DNA from: Limnoglobus roseus
Lineage (GTDB): Bacteria; Planctomycetota; Planctomycetia; Gemmatales; Gemmataceae
Direction of reading: 5' to 3'
Length of the DNA: 64,000 nucleotides
Assembly (NCBI RefSeq): GCF_008254045.1
Contig: NZ_CP042425.1
Span: forward strand, 1,426,001 to 1,490,000
Notes under the pieces: model-generated
Database searches by the model: none
Seen by the model: only the letters and a program-made list of their open reading frames with translations
What the model was told of the DNA's origin: nothing
Program-made: the position numbers and the translations under genes
In this document: positions 43,635 through 52,327 of the stretch, piece by piece
How positions within the stretch are numbered: position 1 is the first letter of the stretch
Layout: each line of letters starts with the position of its first letter

Positions 43635-43662
43635 GACACCCATGGTGTATTCCATGGGTGTC
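43635..43662 (+). terminator. Rho-independent-type terminator
   Basis: An 11-bp perfect stem, GACACCCATGG/CCATGGGTGTC, with a six-base loop, 28 bp after the pseudopilin stop. The tail TTCATTTCTGTT is only moderately T-rich. Confidence 0.65.
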
Positions 43663-44182
43663 TTCATTTCTGTTATACATCGCGGTCATGTCGGCGGGCT
43701 GGAAGACATGGTGGACAGGCGGCGTCCGCCCGACAAGTTCGGGACGACGTGATCGACCGGCAACCATTATGAGTTGTGGCCGAACAGTTCGACCCGTGGT
43801 CAGCCGCCGAAAAGACTGAGAATGTCGTTGATTTACGATTAGTCCCGACCGGCATTCGGGTTGCGATAGACGGTTTCAGAGTCCTGTTCCCGTGGTCGCG
43901 TGGTCTAGTCGGTTCAGTCTGGGCGGATGTTGAGCCGGGTACGATCGCGACCACGGGACGGATTCGATTTCTCAAGTCACAATGCCGCCTACACCCCGCC
44001 GACGCCCGCCAGCGGTTCCGACAAGAGGTTCGGTCAATCTACTTCCGGCCGCAGTCGTGGTCAGCGGCAAGTTCCTGCCCAACGTTGTCTCGGGCTAACC
44101 GTCGCAGTCCGTGCCCGGCAACCAATCTGACCCGTGCGAGTGGGCAAGAACTCGTGGGCAACCCGGCGTCACCAGCGAACCC
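43663..44182. other. Intergenic region in the island, no confident gene
   Basis: About 520 bp. A plus-strand open frame (43776-44381) exists, but it overlaps the next gene antisense, has no recognisable fold or start context, and its codon use is irregular. I treat the stretch as decayed DNA or a spacer. Confidence 0.5.
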
Positions 44183-44461
44183 TCACTCTTCGTGGACCTT
44201 GATCCGATTCGGATTCGACCCGCCGTTCGCCGACGGGGGCTCCGGCGGGTCGAACGGGAGCGGGTGGGGGATGTGCCACATCGGGTTGCCGAGGATGCGG
44301 ACCTCCGACGACTCGACGTGGATCACGTCGCCGGTCGCGTCCAGCCGGACGACCCAGATCGTGTTGATCGACGGGCCGTAGTCGATGAGGAAGTACGCGA
44401 GACCGCCGCCCTTGGGCGTCTCCACCCAGATCTCGGGATTGATGCGGTGAATGGCGGTCAT
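44183..44461 (-). CDS. Small hypothetical protein (92 aa)
   Basis: 92 aa, soluble. MTAIHRINPEIWVETPKGGG, then LAYFLIDYGPSINTIWVV, DATGDVIHVESSEVRILGNPMW: alternating beta strands followed by a Pro-rich tail. Codon use is normal for the genome. Same direction as the next small gene, which ends 44 bp upstream. No family recognised. Confidence 0.6.
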   Translation of the reverse strand: MTAIHRINPEIWVETPKGGGLAYFLIDYGPSINTIWVVRLDATGDVIHVESSEVRILGNPMWHIPHPLPFDPPEPPSANGGSNPNRIKVHEE

Positions 44462-44504
44462 GTGGGGCTCGCGTCGAATGTTCGCGGGTGCAACCGGGAG
44501 ACGA

Positions 44505-44714
44505 TCAAGTAACGCACCCGTTTCTCATAGCCCGCGCCAAGTCCTCGTTATTGACCAACCGCGTGCCGTCGCTGAATTGGTACGCTCGCACCGCCTCACC
44601 GTTGCAGTGAATCACGCCGTCGCGGAGGAGGTAGGCCGTCTTCCCGTCCCAGCCTCGCGGCGGTCGTAACACGAGAGACCAGATCGTCACGGCGTCAAAT
44701 TCTGCGGCGGTCAT
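44505..44714 (-). CDS. Small hypothetical protein (69 aa)
   Basis: 69 aa: TIWSLVLRPPRGWDGKTAYLL, DGVIHCNGEAVRAYQFSDGT, then RLVNNEDLARAM. Mixed alpha/beta, no signal or membrane segment. Probably transcribed with the 92-aa gene 44 bp downstream. Unknown function. Confidence 0.55.
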   Translation of the reverse strand: MTAAEFDAVTIWSLVLRPPRGWDGKTAYLLRDGVIHCNGEAVRAYQFSDGTRLVNNEDLARAMRNGCVT

Positions 44715-45033
44715 GGGGAGTTCCGCAAGAGGGCGATGCGTTTGTTCAGTCTTCGATTTAGCGAACCGTGTGCCATTATCTTGAGACGGAAACGCATCGC
44801 GACAGTTCCCGACAGTCTCAACCCGGTCGCATCAATTAGAAGGGGTAAAGGGCGGGCGATTTCGGGTCTCGTCGTCGTTCGCAGGCGAGCGAATTTCCTT
44901 CCGCCCCGATTGCAGACTGGGTAGAGTGCGGGCGGATCGGATACTCTCCCGTCTGAACGAATTATCTTTCCTCGGCGAGACGGGGGCGGTAAAGTGCTGG
45001 CGGTGTCGCTCCCCACACGTCCGGAGGTCCGCC
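44715..45033. other. Divergent intergenic region
   Basis: 319 bp separating the small minus-strand genes from the coiled-coil gene. Contains only short frames. Probable promoters for both directions; GGAGG at 45022-45026 is the ribosome-binding site of the next gene. Confidence 0.45.
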
Positions 45034-45879
45034 ATGTCAGCCCGTCAGGCCGAGGAAGAGGTAGAACCGGAGCAAGGGACGAATTGGGTCGCTCTCAGCC
45101 TGGTCGCCGTCGTTGCGATCGCGATGGGGGCGGCCGGTGGGTTCGTGTTCGGCGACAAGCGAGGGCGGGCGAACAACGCTAGAGAAACGGCCGAGGCGAA
45201 GGCTTCTTCCGAGAACGACGCGAGGGCGAAGGAACAGGCCGAAGCCAAGGCGGCGCAACTGATCGCCGCTTCCGAGAAAGCGATCGATGACATGAAGGCG
45301 GTTAGGGCCGAAGTCGATGCCGCCAGGAAGGAGGCAGAAACCGCGAGGCAAGAACTGGCGAAGGAGACGACTAGAACCGATGTCCCCGAGGATGTCCGAA
45401 CGCATCTTGTTGCGCTGCTCGCGAAGTGTTCAAAACTCCAGACGTATACCGAGCAGCCGGCTTCGTACCGGGCATTCATGGAACATTATGCCGACGTGAA
45501 GAGCGAGGCCGAGTCGGTCGAGTTGATTGGGTGGCCGAAGGCGTTGCAGGCGGAAGAGGGTTTAGTGAAACTGGCGGTCGAGTCGTGGGAACTGGGCCGC
45601 AAGATGTGGGAAACAAAAATCGGCCTCTCCGGCCGCCCGCTTGAAGAGTTTCAGTTTAACATCAACGCCGCCCCGATGTACGGCAAGAGTCTTCGCGAAT
45701 TGTCGGCTAAAGTGACCAAAGCTACGGGCGATGTAACAGCGGCGGATAAGTTGGACGCGATTCTGAAGGAAGGCAAGGACACCATCCTCGCCGACTTCGG
45801 GATCAAGTGGACTTTCCTTGCGGCTGGTCAACCATTCGAGAAAGCGCGGGAGGGGTTGAAGGCGAAGCTGAAGCGTTAA
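45034..45879 (+). CDS. Membrane-anchored coiled-coil protein
   Basis: 281 aa from the ATG at 45034, eight bases after GGAGG; an upstream in-frame ATG (44926) is less likely. One N-terminal membrane helix (WVALSLVAVVAIAMGAAGGFVFG, about 17-39) is followed by an Ala/Glu/Lys-rich coiled coil (about 45-120, including KAVRAEVDAARKEAETARQ). The C-terminal 150 residues are helical with no known motif. Probably a periplasmic or cytoplasmic tethered structural protein. The next gene starts 55 bp downstream. Confidence 0.7.
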   Translation: MSARQAEEEVEPEQGTNWVALSLVAVVAIAMGAAGGFVFGDKRGRANNARETAEAKASSENDARAKEQAEAKAAQLIAASEKAIDDMKAVRAEVDAARKEAETARQELAKETTRTDVPEDVRTHLVALLAKCSKLQTYTEQPASYRAFMEHYADVKSEAESVELIGWPKALQAEEGLVKLAVESWELGRKMWETKIGLSGRPLEEFQFNINAAPMYGKSLRELSAKVTKATGDVTAADKLDAILKEGKDTILADFGIKWTFLAAGQPFEKAREGLKAKLKR

Positions 45880-45933
45880 CACGGTTTGTTCCAATCTGCC
45901 GGAGAGCGTGAACCGCCTGCCCCACCTCCTGCC

Positions 45934-46599
45934 ATGCTTCGATTCGTTTGTCCCTATTGCCGCAAGAGGCTCAAAGCCCCCGACGCTGCCGCAGGGGAAA
46001 CGGCCACTTGCGCACGATGCAATCGGCGTGTGGTCATACCGCAAGTGCCGGGGACTTACCATGAGAATCCAGTTGAAGAGAAACCCATTCATGTTGCCTT
46101 GGAATCAACGCTACTTATCTTCCTACTTCTTTGCTCACTCGGCGTGCCCTTCTTCGTCTTTGTCGCAGCCTGGAATGTGACTTTCCGCCCGCTGCTTCTA
46201 TCGGCCCTTTGTTCTCTGCCGTTGGTTGCGTGGTTCATCATCACATGTCCCGACCAAGCCCATAAGTTCGGTATGAAGTCTCTCCGGGCGGGTGAAGGTG
46301 GGGTGCAAGTCGCCGATGACGCCGTGCGGGGATATGTGTTGCCGAGCCTCAAGACCTTCGGCCGGTTCTCCGTTGCCTATGTATGGCCAGTAGTCTATTG
46401 GGTGCTCTACGTGACAGTGATTGTTGTCGTCGCGGTCGTGGGAATCATGTTTTTTCTGTTGCTCGCAATGGCCATCGGCGGGAACGGAAGGAGTGGTACA
46501 CTGCGGCCCTTAAACATTTGTTTCAAGTGCGGGGGGACGTGGTTCCCCCGCGGGTCTGATTACTCGTCCCATTGTCCCAAGTGCGGGGCGGCGAGGTGA
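45934..46599 (+). CDS. Zinc-ribbon membrane protein
   Basis: 221 aa from ATG at 45934. An N-terminal zinc ribbon (FVCPYCRKRLKAPDAAAGE, then CARCNRRVVIP) of the type common in planctomycete membrane proteins precedes four membrane segments: about 55-73, 80-100, 145-168 and 170-185. A second ribbon ends the protein (ICFKCGGTWFPRG, CPKCGAAR). Both CxxC pairs are complete. The ribbons face the cytoplasm. No catalytic site visible; function unknown. Confidence 0.75.
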   Translation: MLRFVCPYCRKRLKAPDAAAGETATCARCNRRVVIPQVPGTYHENPVEEKPIHVALESTLLIFLLLCSLGVPFFVFVAAWNVTFRPLLLSALCSLPLVAWFIITCPDQAHKFGMKSLRAGEGGVQVADDAVRGYVLPSLKTFGRFSVAYVWPVVYWVLYVTVIVVVAVVGIMFFLLLAMAIGGNGRSGTLRPLNICFKCGGTWFPRGSDYSSHCPKCGAAR

Positions 46600-46678
46600 A
46601 ACCTTGATCGTGTCTTTTCCGCCCGATTCAAGTCTTCCTCGGTCGCCCTCGCCTCGGCTTCACGGCGGGCGGGGCGGG

Positions 46679-46978
46679 TCACTTCTTCGACTTCTTCTTC
46701 ACAGTTACCCCCGCCCCATTCGCCTTTGGCGGCCGACCCGGCTTAACTTGGGATGGTGCCTCGGCGGTAGCCGCAATTACGTCGTCGCAGTTCGCAAAGT
46801 CGCGGCAGTCCGTACCTAACACAGCCGCAATCTTCACCATCATCGGGAAACCGGGCATTCGAATCCCTTGTTCGTAGTTCCTCACGTTTCCGCTCGATAT
46901 GCCCGCCGCCCTGGAAAGTGCCTCCTGTGTGAGGCCGGCGGCCTCCCGCAGTTCTCGCAATTTGTCCTTGAGTAACAT
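46679..46978 (-). CDS. XRE-family helix-turn-helix regulator
   Basis: 99 aa from the ATG at 46978, preceded by GGAG at good spacing; a GTG at 46987 would add three residues. The HTH covers about 3-58: KDKLRELREAAGLTQEALS, RAAGISSGNVRNYEQGIRMP. A Lys-rich tail (VTVKKKSKK) follows. Probably an autoregulated repressor: TTGTACACCA-type repeats lie directly upstream. The right partner may be the truncated IS21 or lost genes. Confidence 0.88.
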   Translation of the reverse strand: MLLKDKLRELREAAGLTQEALSRAAGISSGNVRNYEQGIRMPGFPMMVKIAAVLGTDCRDFANCDDVIAATAEAPSQVKPGRPPKANGAGVTVKKKSKK

Positions 46979-46998
46979 CCGCGACACTCCCGCATTAG

Positions 46999-47096
46999 TT
47001 GTACACCAATTAAATTATATCGGTGACACAGCAATTCGCAAAATTGTACATTTTATGGTGTACCTCTATTGATGTTGTACACCAGAAAGGGTACAA
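46999..47096. promoter_or_regulatory. Candidate XRE operators, repeated TTGTAC half-sites
   Basis: TTGTACACCA occurs at 46999-47008 and 47075-47084. TTGTACA (47044-47050) faces TGGTGTAC (47056-47063), and the 47075 copy faces GTACAA (47091-47096). These form three sites with inverted symmetry in 100 bp of AT-rich DNA upstream of the XRE gene. Confidence 0.55.
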
Positions 47097-47138
47097 TTCC
47101 CGTGTAGTCGATTCCCCATCTGACACGGAGCCTCAGCC

Positions 47139-47615
47139 ATGTCCCTTCCCGTCGCCGGTCAACTCACCGCTTCCCGGACTCACCGGGCGCTGTTGCACCA
47201 CTACGGCCTCGACGGGCAAGCGATCCAGGCCGGGCACGGCAACGAGAACGGCGACGTCGAACAGCGCCACCATCGCCTCAAACGGGCGCTCGACCAGCAG
47301 TTGATGCTCCGCGCCAGCCGGGACTGTTCCCGACGACCACGTTCCGCATCGCGTACGACGTGCTGCGGTCGCACCTGCCGGCGCGGGCGGACCGCGAGTA
47401 CCTGCGCCTCCTGCACGCCGCGGCGCGTGACGGCGGGGCGGCACTGGAAGCGGCGATCCGCGCCGTGCTCGATGGCGACGGGACGCCGGCGGCCGACGCG
47501 GTGTCGGATCGGATGCGTGCGTTGTCGATCCCCCCGACGGTACCGGTCGTCGCCGTCGGCCCCGTGGGCCTGCGTGTGTACGACCAACTCCTGAGTGCCA
47601 CGGAGGGCACGACCC
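47139..47615 (+). pseudogene. IS21-type istA remnant, N-terminally truncated and frameshifted
   Basis: The frame from 47139 reads THRALLHHYGLDGQAIQAGHG and NENGDVEQRHHRLKRALDQQ, the C-terminal third of an IstA transposase. Around 47325-47340 the match passes to another frame (TTTFRIAYDVLRSHLP, REYLRLLHAAA). The DDE core is missing, so the transposase is dead. It precedes the intact istB. Confidence 0.8.
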
Positions 47616-48395
47616 ATGTCGAAGACGAACGAGACCGAGGCGGTGACCGGGAACCTGAAGGAACTGGGCCTGCCGACGATGCGTCGGACGTTCGCGGCGG
47701 CGGCCGTCGCGGCCCGGGCGAACGAGCAAACGTTCGAGCAGTACCTGCTGGGCCTGAGCGAGGCCGAACTGAGCCACCGCCGGGAGAACCGGATCGGCCG
47801 GCTGCTGCGGGCGTCGAAGCTACCCCTGGAGAAGAGCTGGGCGGCTCTGGACACGAAGCGGCTGCCGACGAAAGTGGTGCACCAGGCGAAGGCGCTGCTG
47901 GACGGCGGGTTCGTGGACCGGCGCGAGAACGTGCTGGTGTTCGGGCCGCCGGGTTCGGGGAAGACGCACCTCCTCTGCGCGGTGGCGCAGGAACTGGTGC
48001 GGTCGGGGCGGAAGGTGCTGTCCACGACGTGCAACCTGCTGGTCCAGGAACTGCTGCTGGCGAAGCGGGAGCTGAAGCTGCCGAAGGCGTTGAAGCGGTT
48101 GGGCGGTTACCCGGTGTTGATGGTGGACGATCTGGGTTACGTGCAGCAGAGCCGGGAGGAGATGGAGGTGCTGTTCACCTTGTTGGCGGAGCGGTACGAG
48201 CGCGGGAGCGTGCTGCTGACGAGCAACCTGGCGTTCTCGGGTTGGGAGGCGATCTTCAAGGATCCAATGACGACCGCGGCGGCCATCGACCGATTAGTAC
48301 ACCACAGCGTGATCGTCGAGCTGAACGTGCCGAGCTACCGGGCCGAGCAGGCCAAGAGCCGGCGAGCGAAGGGGACCGACGAGACGACGGCATGA
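47616..48395 (+). CDS. istB: IS21-family ATP-binding protein IstB
   Basis: 259 aa from the ATG at 47616. AAA+ ATPase helper of IS21 transposition. Walker A FGPPGSGKTHL and Walker B VLMVDDLGYVQQ are intact, with a sensor TSNLAFSGWEAIF and the C-terminal RLVHHSVIVELNVPSYR. Full-length and apparently functional, but its partner IstA is truncated. It could still help a related element in trans. Confidence 0.9.
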   Translation: MSKTNETEAVTGNLKELGLPTMRRTFAAAAVAARANEQTFEQYLLGLSEAELSHRRENRIGRLLRASKLPLEKSWAALDTKRLPTKVVHQAKALLDGGFVDRRENVLVFGPPGSGKTHLLCAVAQELVRSGRKVLSTTCNLLVQELLLAKRELKLPKALKRLGGYPVLMVDDLGYVQQSREEMEVLFTLLAERYERGSVLLTSNLAFSGWEAIFKDPMTTAAAIDRLVHHSVIVELNVPSYRAEQAKSRRAKGTDETTA

Positions 48396-48416
48396 CGAGT
48401 GCCGATGTGATGCTCA

Positions 48417-48462
48417 AGCGGGAAGTGTAACTGTCGCCAAGCGGGAAGCATAACTGTCGCCA
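48417..48462. repeat. Tandem 23-bp repeat, probable IS21 right end
   Basis: Two 23-bp direct repeats (48417-48439 and 48440-48462) share 21 bases, starting AGCGGGAAG and ending TAACTGTCGCCA. IS21 elements carry such multiple terminal repeats as transposase binding sites. No matching left end was found upstream of the istA remnant. Confidence 0.7.
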
Positions 48463-48538
48463 ATCACCCTTCCGGGCCTCGCGTTCGGAAACCCTCCCCC
48501 CCCACCCCTTATGGTGCTGTCACGGGTGGTACGTCGCG

Positions 48539-48748
48539 TCACTCGCCGTCATTCCTCTTCTCGTCGTCGCCCTGTCGTTCGCGTCGTTCGGCGTCATCGG
48601 CGGCGGCTTGGAGCTCAGCGTCAGTCGGGGTCTGGCCCTTCAACGCGAACTTGTACCTCAACTCACGTTGGGCGATGTCCCGGCTTCGTGCGATCCGGTT
48701 AGCCGTGCGAACCTCGCGGTCAGCTTCCATCAGTTTGCGATAGGCCAC
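48539..48748 (-). CDS. Small charged protein, paralogue of next gene
   Basis: 69 aa from a GTG (or 63 aa from an ATG at 48730). Highly charged and helical: ADREVRTANRIARSRDIAQ, RYKFALKGQTPTDAELQAA, then a DDAERRERQGDD tail. It shares the LKGQxPTxxxLxAA motif with the gene upstream. Function unknown. Confidence 0.5.
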   Translation of the reverse strand: MAYRKLMEADREVRTANRIARSRDIAQRELRYKFALKGQTPTDAELQAAADDAERRERQGDDEKRNDGE

Positions 48749-48776
48749 GGGTGATCCTCGGCGGTGTGGGGTGGGA

Positions 48777-49040
48777 TTACTTGCCGCGGTTGCGGCGTAA
48801 CGCTTCGTTCAACTTCGCGAACTGCGCCCTCTCCTGCTCGGCCATCCACGCCTTCGTGACCGCCGCCTTGGCGGCCTTGATCTGCTCGGGGGTCGGCTTC
48901 TGGCCCTTGCACGCGAGGTCGCCCTTGAGCTTGGCCACGGCGATCGTCTCGCGGAGTGCCAGGGCTTCGCGAGTCCGCTGGTTGCGGGCCTCGTCGGCGT
49001 TACGGCGGGCGTCCTGGTCTCGGAATTCACGGTCGGTCAT
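48777..49040 (-). CDS. Small charged protein, paralogue of previous gene
   Basis: 87 aa from the ATG at 49040. REFRDQDARRNADEARNQRT, then KGDLACKGQKPTPEQIKAAK and AQFAKLNEALRRNRGK: one long charged helix pair. CKGQKPTPEQIKAA parallels LKGQTPTDAELQAA of the neighbour 28 bp downstream, so they look like a tandem duplication. A tandem pair of small basic helical proteins on a mobile island. Confidence 0.55.
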   Translation of the reverse strand: MTDREFRDQDARRNADEARNQRTREALALRETIAVAKLKGDLACKGQKPTPEQIKAAKAAVTKAWMAEQERAQFAKLNEALRRNRGK

Positions 49041-49148
49041 CGGGTCGGCCCTCGGTGGGAGTGAGGGCGGCATTATGACATGAGGATGGGGCGGGACGTG
49101 GTGCTGAAGGTGGGGGGCGAGGTGAACGAGTCGCGGGGCGAATGCGTG

Positions 49149-49703
49149 CTACTGGGACTCGATTTTGTCGAGAGCCGGAAGAAATTTTTCGCCCGTCGGC
49201 GTGAGACGAACGAACAGTGCCACGTTAGCCTGCTTGCCGTCGAGAAAATCTCCAATCTTCTGAGGCGGCACCTCTTCGATCAGACCGAAGCGTTTCAACT
49301 GCAAGAGATCTTGCCGCAGACTGTCCTGCCCCGTGTACAGTTCCCCGCCTCTCGCGAGGACACGAAGATGGTACTTCATGGGAGGAGTTAACCGCTCGGA
49401 CAATATCCTGAAGAACGCATCGAGGTATTGTTGCTGCTCGTCCTGGCGGGATTGAATATCGCTCACCTTGTCTTTCACGGCCAGCAAGTCCGCCTTGATC
49501 CCGTCCTTACCCACGGTCAGGGAGCCGAGGTCGAAGATTCGGACCGAAACGACCAACAGCGCAGTGACAGTGGCAACGCAGACGAGAAGTAGGCCGATAT
49601 CTGACGAACCCAGAAGCAGTTTAACCACCAGCCCACCGTCAACCACCGTGAGGACGCCGAAGACGGCCCATTGCAATCGCGTATTGTGGCCAACGTTTTC
49701 CAT
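49149..49703 (-). CDS. Membrane protein with coiled coil and winged-helix-like tail
   Basis: 184 aa. Two N-terminal membrane helices (about 10-31 and 35-55) are followed by a coiled coil (KADLLAVKDKVSDIQSRQDEQ, about 70-95). The C-terminus, MKYHLRVLARGGELYTGQDS and RQDLLQLKRFGLIEEVPP ... VRLTPTGEKFL, has the order helix-helix-wing of a winged-helix fold. A membrane-tethered possible DNA- or partner-binding protein. Unknown function, could be a sensor on the island. Confidence 0.65.
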   Translation of the reverse strand: MENVGHNTRLQWAVFGVLTVVDGGLVVKLLLGSSDIGLLLVCVATVTALLVVSVRIFDLGSLTVGKDGIKADLLAVKDKVSDIQSRQDEQQQYLDAFFRILSERLTPPMKYHLRVLARGGELYTGQDSLRQDLLQLKRFGLIEEVPPQKIGDFLDGKQANVALFVRLTPTGEKFLPALDKIESQ

Positions 49704-49817
49704 TCGCGACTCCTCTGCCGCCGGACATCGATTCGCTCGCGTCGGCGGTGGGTATGCGAGGCCGGCTTCTCGGTCGCCTCACCCTACCCGCCCCCTCGCG
49801 CCGGGTCAACGGGCGGA

Positions 49818-50315
49818 TTACTTCCGCTTGTACCGCGACAAGTCCAGTGCTTTGTACTCGATCTTCTGGTTGCCGAGGTCGTGGACGCCGTCCGCGAAGT
49901 ACTGCGCGTTCGCCACCTGGACCTGGACGACCTCCGGGGCGTAGTAGACCCACCCCCGATCCTTACCGCCTTTCGACCACGTCACCCGGATCGGCCCGGC
50001 CTTGATCTTCAACCCGGCGGGGTCGTACTGCCCGTTCACCTTTCGTTCGAACAGCGTGCCCTCGCCGGCTTCCGTCGCCTTGCCATCGGCCGCCTGGTAG
50101 CGGTACCGGTACGCCACCTCGGCCCCGTCGGCGTCCACGTCCCCGAACGCAACGGCGGCGACCCCGTCGGCCGTCACGAGCACGAGCATCAAGTCCTTGT
50201 ACGCGACCGGGGCCGATACGTCGGGGACCGGATTATTCCCGCCCGGCGGGACCGGGGCGGCGTAAACGGCGGCGAGGACCCCGCCCGCCAGGATCAGGGC
50301 CAGTGTCCGCTTCAT
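49818..50315 (-). CDS. Secreted hypothetical protein
   Basis: 165 aa from the ATG at 50315, which begins a signal peptide (MKRTLALILAGGVLAAVYA); the open frame continues upstream but that part looks non-coding. The mature part is beta-rich (VAYRYRYQAADGKATEAGEG, RVTWSKGGKDRGWVYYAPEVV) and no catalytic motif is visible. Probably periplasmic or surface-exposed. Unrecognised. Confidence 0.65.
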   Translation of the reverse strand: MKRTLALILAGGVLAAVYAAPVPPGGNNPVPDVSAPVAYKDLMLVLVTADGVAAVAFGDVDADGAEVAYRYRYQAADGKATEAGEGTLFERKVNGQYDPAGLKIKAGPIRVTWSKGGKDRGWVYYAPEVVQVQVANAQYFADGVHDLGNQKIEYKALDLSRYKRK

Positions 50316-50776
50316 CAACGTACCCCGTGCAGGATGCTGGGACGGCCCCCCGACCGACTCCGGGGGTGGGAACTCGCTCCACTGTACCGGGGCCGCGAAC
50401 CGCCCGCAACGACTCGGCGTCGGGTGCGTTACATGGCGAACGAACACCTCACAAGGAATGGATGATCGGACCGCCGCCCGCATTACGGTTGCAACACTGT
50501 TCGGCTTTGGCCGACGAAAACCGTTCAATTCCCGGCGAATTTCATCACAGTGTCGCAGTGTCGCAGTGTCGCACGGTAAGCCCCTTGGAGAGTCAGCGCC
50601 GGGGTCGCGTCGGACTGTCGGACTGTCGGACGGGTAGAGGATATGGGATTCGTGAGTCGTCAACGGACCGTAACCGCGAGGGGTCGGGTTGCTGTGCTGT
50701 CTCCCCCTCGTGGCTCGGAAGTGGTAAAAACAAGGGGATTTTGGGGACAGCACAGCAGAACAGCAGGGGGAGTGTG
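50316..50776. other. Intergenic region with tandem octamers
   Basis: About 460 bp without a supported gene. Two short tandem octamer tracts occur: TGTCGCAG three times near 50551-50574 (last copy ending C) and GTCGGACT two and a half times near 50609-50630. The rest is unremarkable. Confidence 0.5.
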
Positions 50777-52327
50777 TTACTTTTTGAAACCGAGCATTAG
50801 CAGTTCTTTTGCCTTGCTGTCGTGGGCTGGCAAATCCTCATGCCAGTGCGACCTTCTTACATGCCGAGTCCAGATTGGTTCAATCCCACATTCTCGACAA
50901 AGCGATTCCAGATCGCTTTTACTGTAACGTCTGTCACGGACAATCAACTGGCACGGGAGATCGTCGCCTAGCGTAAATTGTTCCTTGCGATAAACCAACG
51001 AGGTGGTCGGGTCAAAGAACATGTACTCCGGGTTGAAAATCTCACCAGATTGTTGCATCGTCAAACTCGGTTTCAGCCCAGCGAAGACGTGTAAATTTTC
51101 GTGGATATCGCCTTTGTGAGTGGCAACCGCTTCGACCAATCCGCGGTTCATCACTGACAACAGCACCTTGCCGCCGGGTCGAAGGTGACGTGAAACTCCC
51201 TCAACGATCCGCCGGTTATCCAGATCATCCGGAAAGCTGCCGATCACGTCATAGAGGCAAACCACGGCATCAAATTCTTCGCCTAAATGCAGGTCGCGAG
51301 CGTCCGCTTTTAGGAATGTCGCCTTGTCCTCCACACCAGACGCAGCGGCGTTTTCTTGAGCTGTATGAATGAATCGTTCAACAAAATCGACTCCAACTAC
51401 TGAATAACCTCGTTTCGCGAGTTCAATAGTGTGACGGCCGAGGCCGCAACCGATATCAAGTACCCTTCCACCGACCGGAATATCAAGGTTTAGTTGCGAA
51501 AAATCCACTTCATCAACCGTCCCTTTATTCCACTTATGCGAGCCATCGAGCGTCATTCGAGCATAAGCTTCTCTCACAATCCCGGTACTATCTTGATCGG
51601 CCACCAAGCGATCGAACTCCGCTACAGTCAGTTCCCGTGGGTCTTGAGGTTGGAAAACGAACGCCAGCCATTCGTGACCGGGATCAAGCGGGCCGAGTGT
51701 CCAAGCATTTGCTTTGCTGGCATTGGCCACCATCGAGAGAACCTCAGAATGATCTACAAAAAATTCTGTATTGACTTCGCAACGACCTTCATCAACTACA
51801 AAAGCGGTGTCCTTGACGTAGTTCACAAATCTTTCGGCGAACTTGCCTAACTCTTCCTGATTTTCACGGATTACTCCGGGGTCACATCGTCTGCGTGTGG
51901 CGTTTTCCAGCGCCCGGACGGCGTATGGGCTCGCCGTCACCAACCCCCACCCAAATTCGTCTGATAAACCCCATGCCGCGTGGAGGAGTCGACTAGCGAT
52001 CCCTTGCTTTTGGTGTTCCGTATGGACTACCAGTTGAGTAACCCAAGACAAAGTACCACCGCTTGTTTGGCCCCGGACGAGGAACGCATACGCGACGAGT
52101 TCCTCGTCCAAGTGTGCCATCGCTGCCCACGCCCCGGCGACGTTCAGGAGCAACTTTTGTCTGCTTGGTGCCATCCGGACCCGCTGCCCTCGCTTTGACG
52201 GGTCGGGCGCGTACAAGTCGTACAGTCCGTAATGACTGGAGAATAGCGAGGAGCAATCTGCCAAATCTTTCTCGGTGATCAGTTTCCCCGCAACCCATCT
52301 GAATTTGATTCTGTTGGTTTCATCCAT
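50777..52327 (-). CDS. GNAT acetyltransferase fused to class I SAM-dependent methyltransferase
   Basis: 516 aa from the ATG at 52327. N-terminal domain (about 1-150): a GNAT fold with TLSWVTQLVVHTEHQKQGIA, RLLHAAWG as strand 4-motif A (QKQGIA in place of RGxGxA). A middle segment of about 100 residues is unassigned. From about residue 278 a methyltransferase follows: motif I VLDIGCGLGRHTIELA, VVGVDF acidic loop, KADARDL, and FDAVVCLYDVIGSFPDD. Substrates unknown; both acceptors are probably small molecules or tRNA/peptide. Last gene of the island; the GNAT and MTase on one chain suggests coupled acylation and methylation. Confidence 0.85.
   Translation of the reverse strand: MDETNRIKFRWVAGKLITEKDLADCSSLFSSHYGLYDLYAPDPSKRGQRVRMAPSRQKLLLNVAGAWAAMAHLDEELVAYAFLVRGQTSGGTLSWVTQLVVHTEHQKQGIASRLLHAAWGLSDEFGWGLVTASPYAVRALENATRRRCDPGVIRENQEELGKFAERFVNYVKDTAFVVDEGRCEVNTEFFVDHSEVLSMVANASKANAWTLGPLDPGHEWLAFVFQPQDPRELTVAEFDRLVADQDSTGIVREAYARMTLDGSHKWNKGTVDEVDFSQLNLDIPVGGRVLDIGCGLGRHTIELAKRGYSVVGVDFVERFIHTAQENAAASGVEDKATFLKADARDLHLGEEFDAVVCLYDVIGSFPDDLDNRRIVEGVSRHLRPGGKVLLSVMNRGLVEAVATHKGDIHENLHVFAGLKPSLTMQQSGEIFNPEYMFFDPTTSLVYRKEQFTLGDDLPCQLIVRDRRYSKSDLESLCRECGIEPIWTRHVRRSHWHEDLPAHDSKAKELLMLGFKK

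Noticed and set aside
43776..44381. 201-codon plus-strand frame in the island
   Set aside because: Overlaps the better-supported 92-aa gene antisense, no family or start signal, irregular composition.
47360..48430. 356-codon open frame overlapping istB
   Set aside because: Only its first about 80 codons resemble IstA; the rest is the shifted frame of istB.
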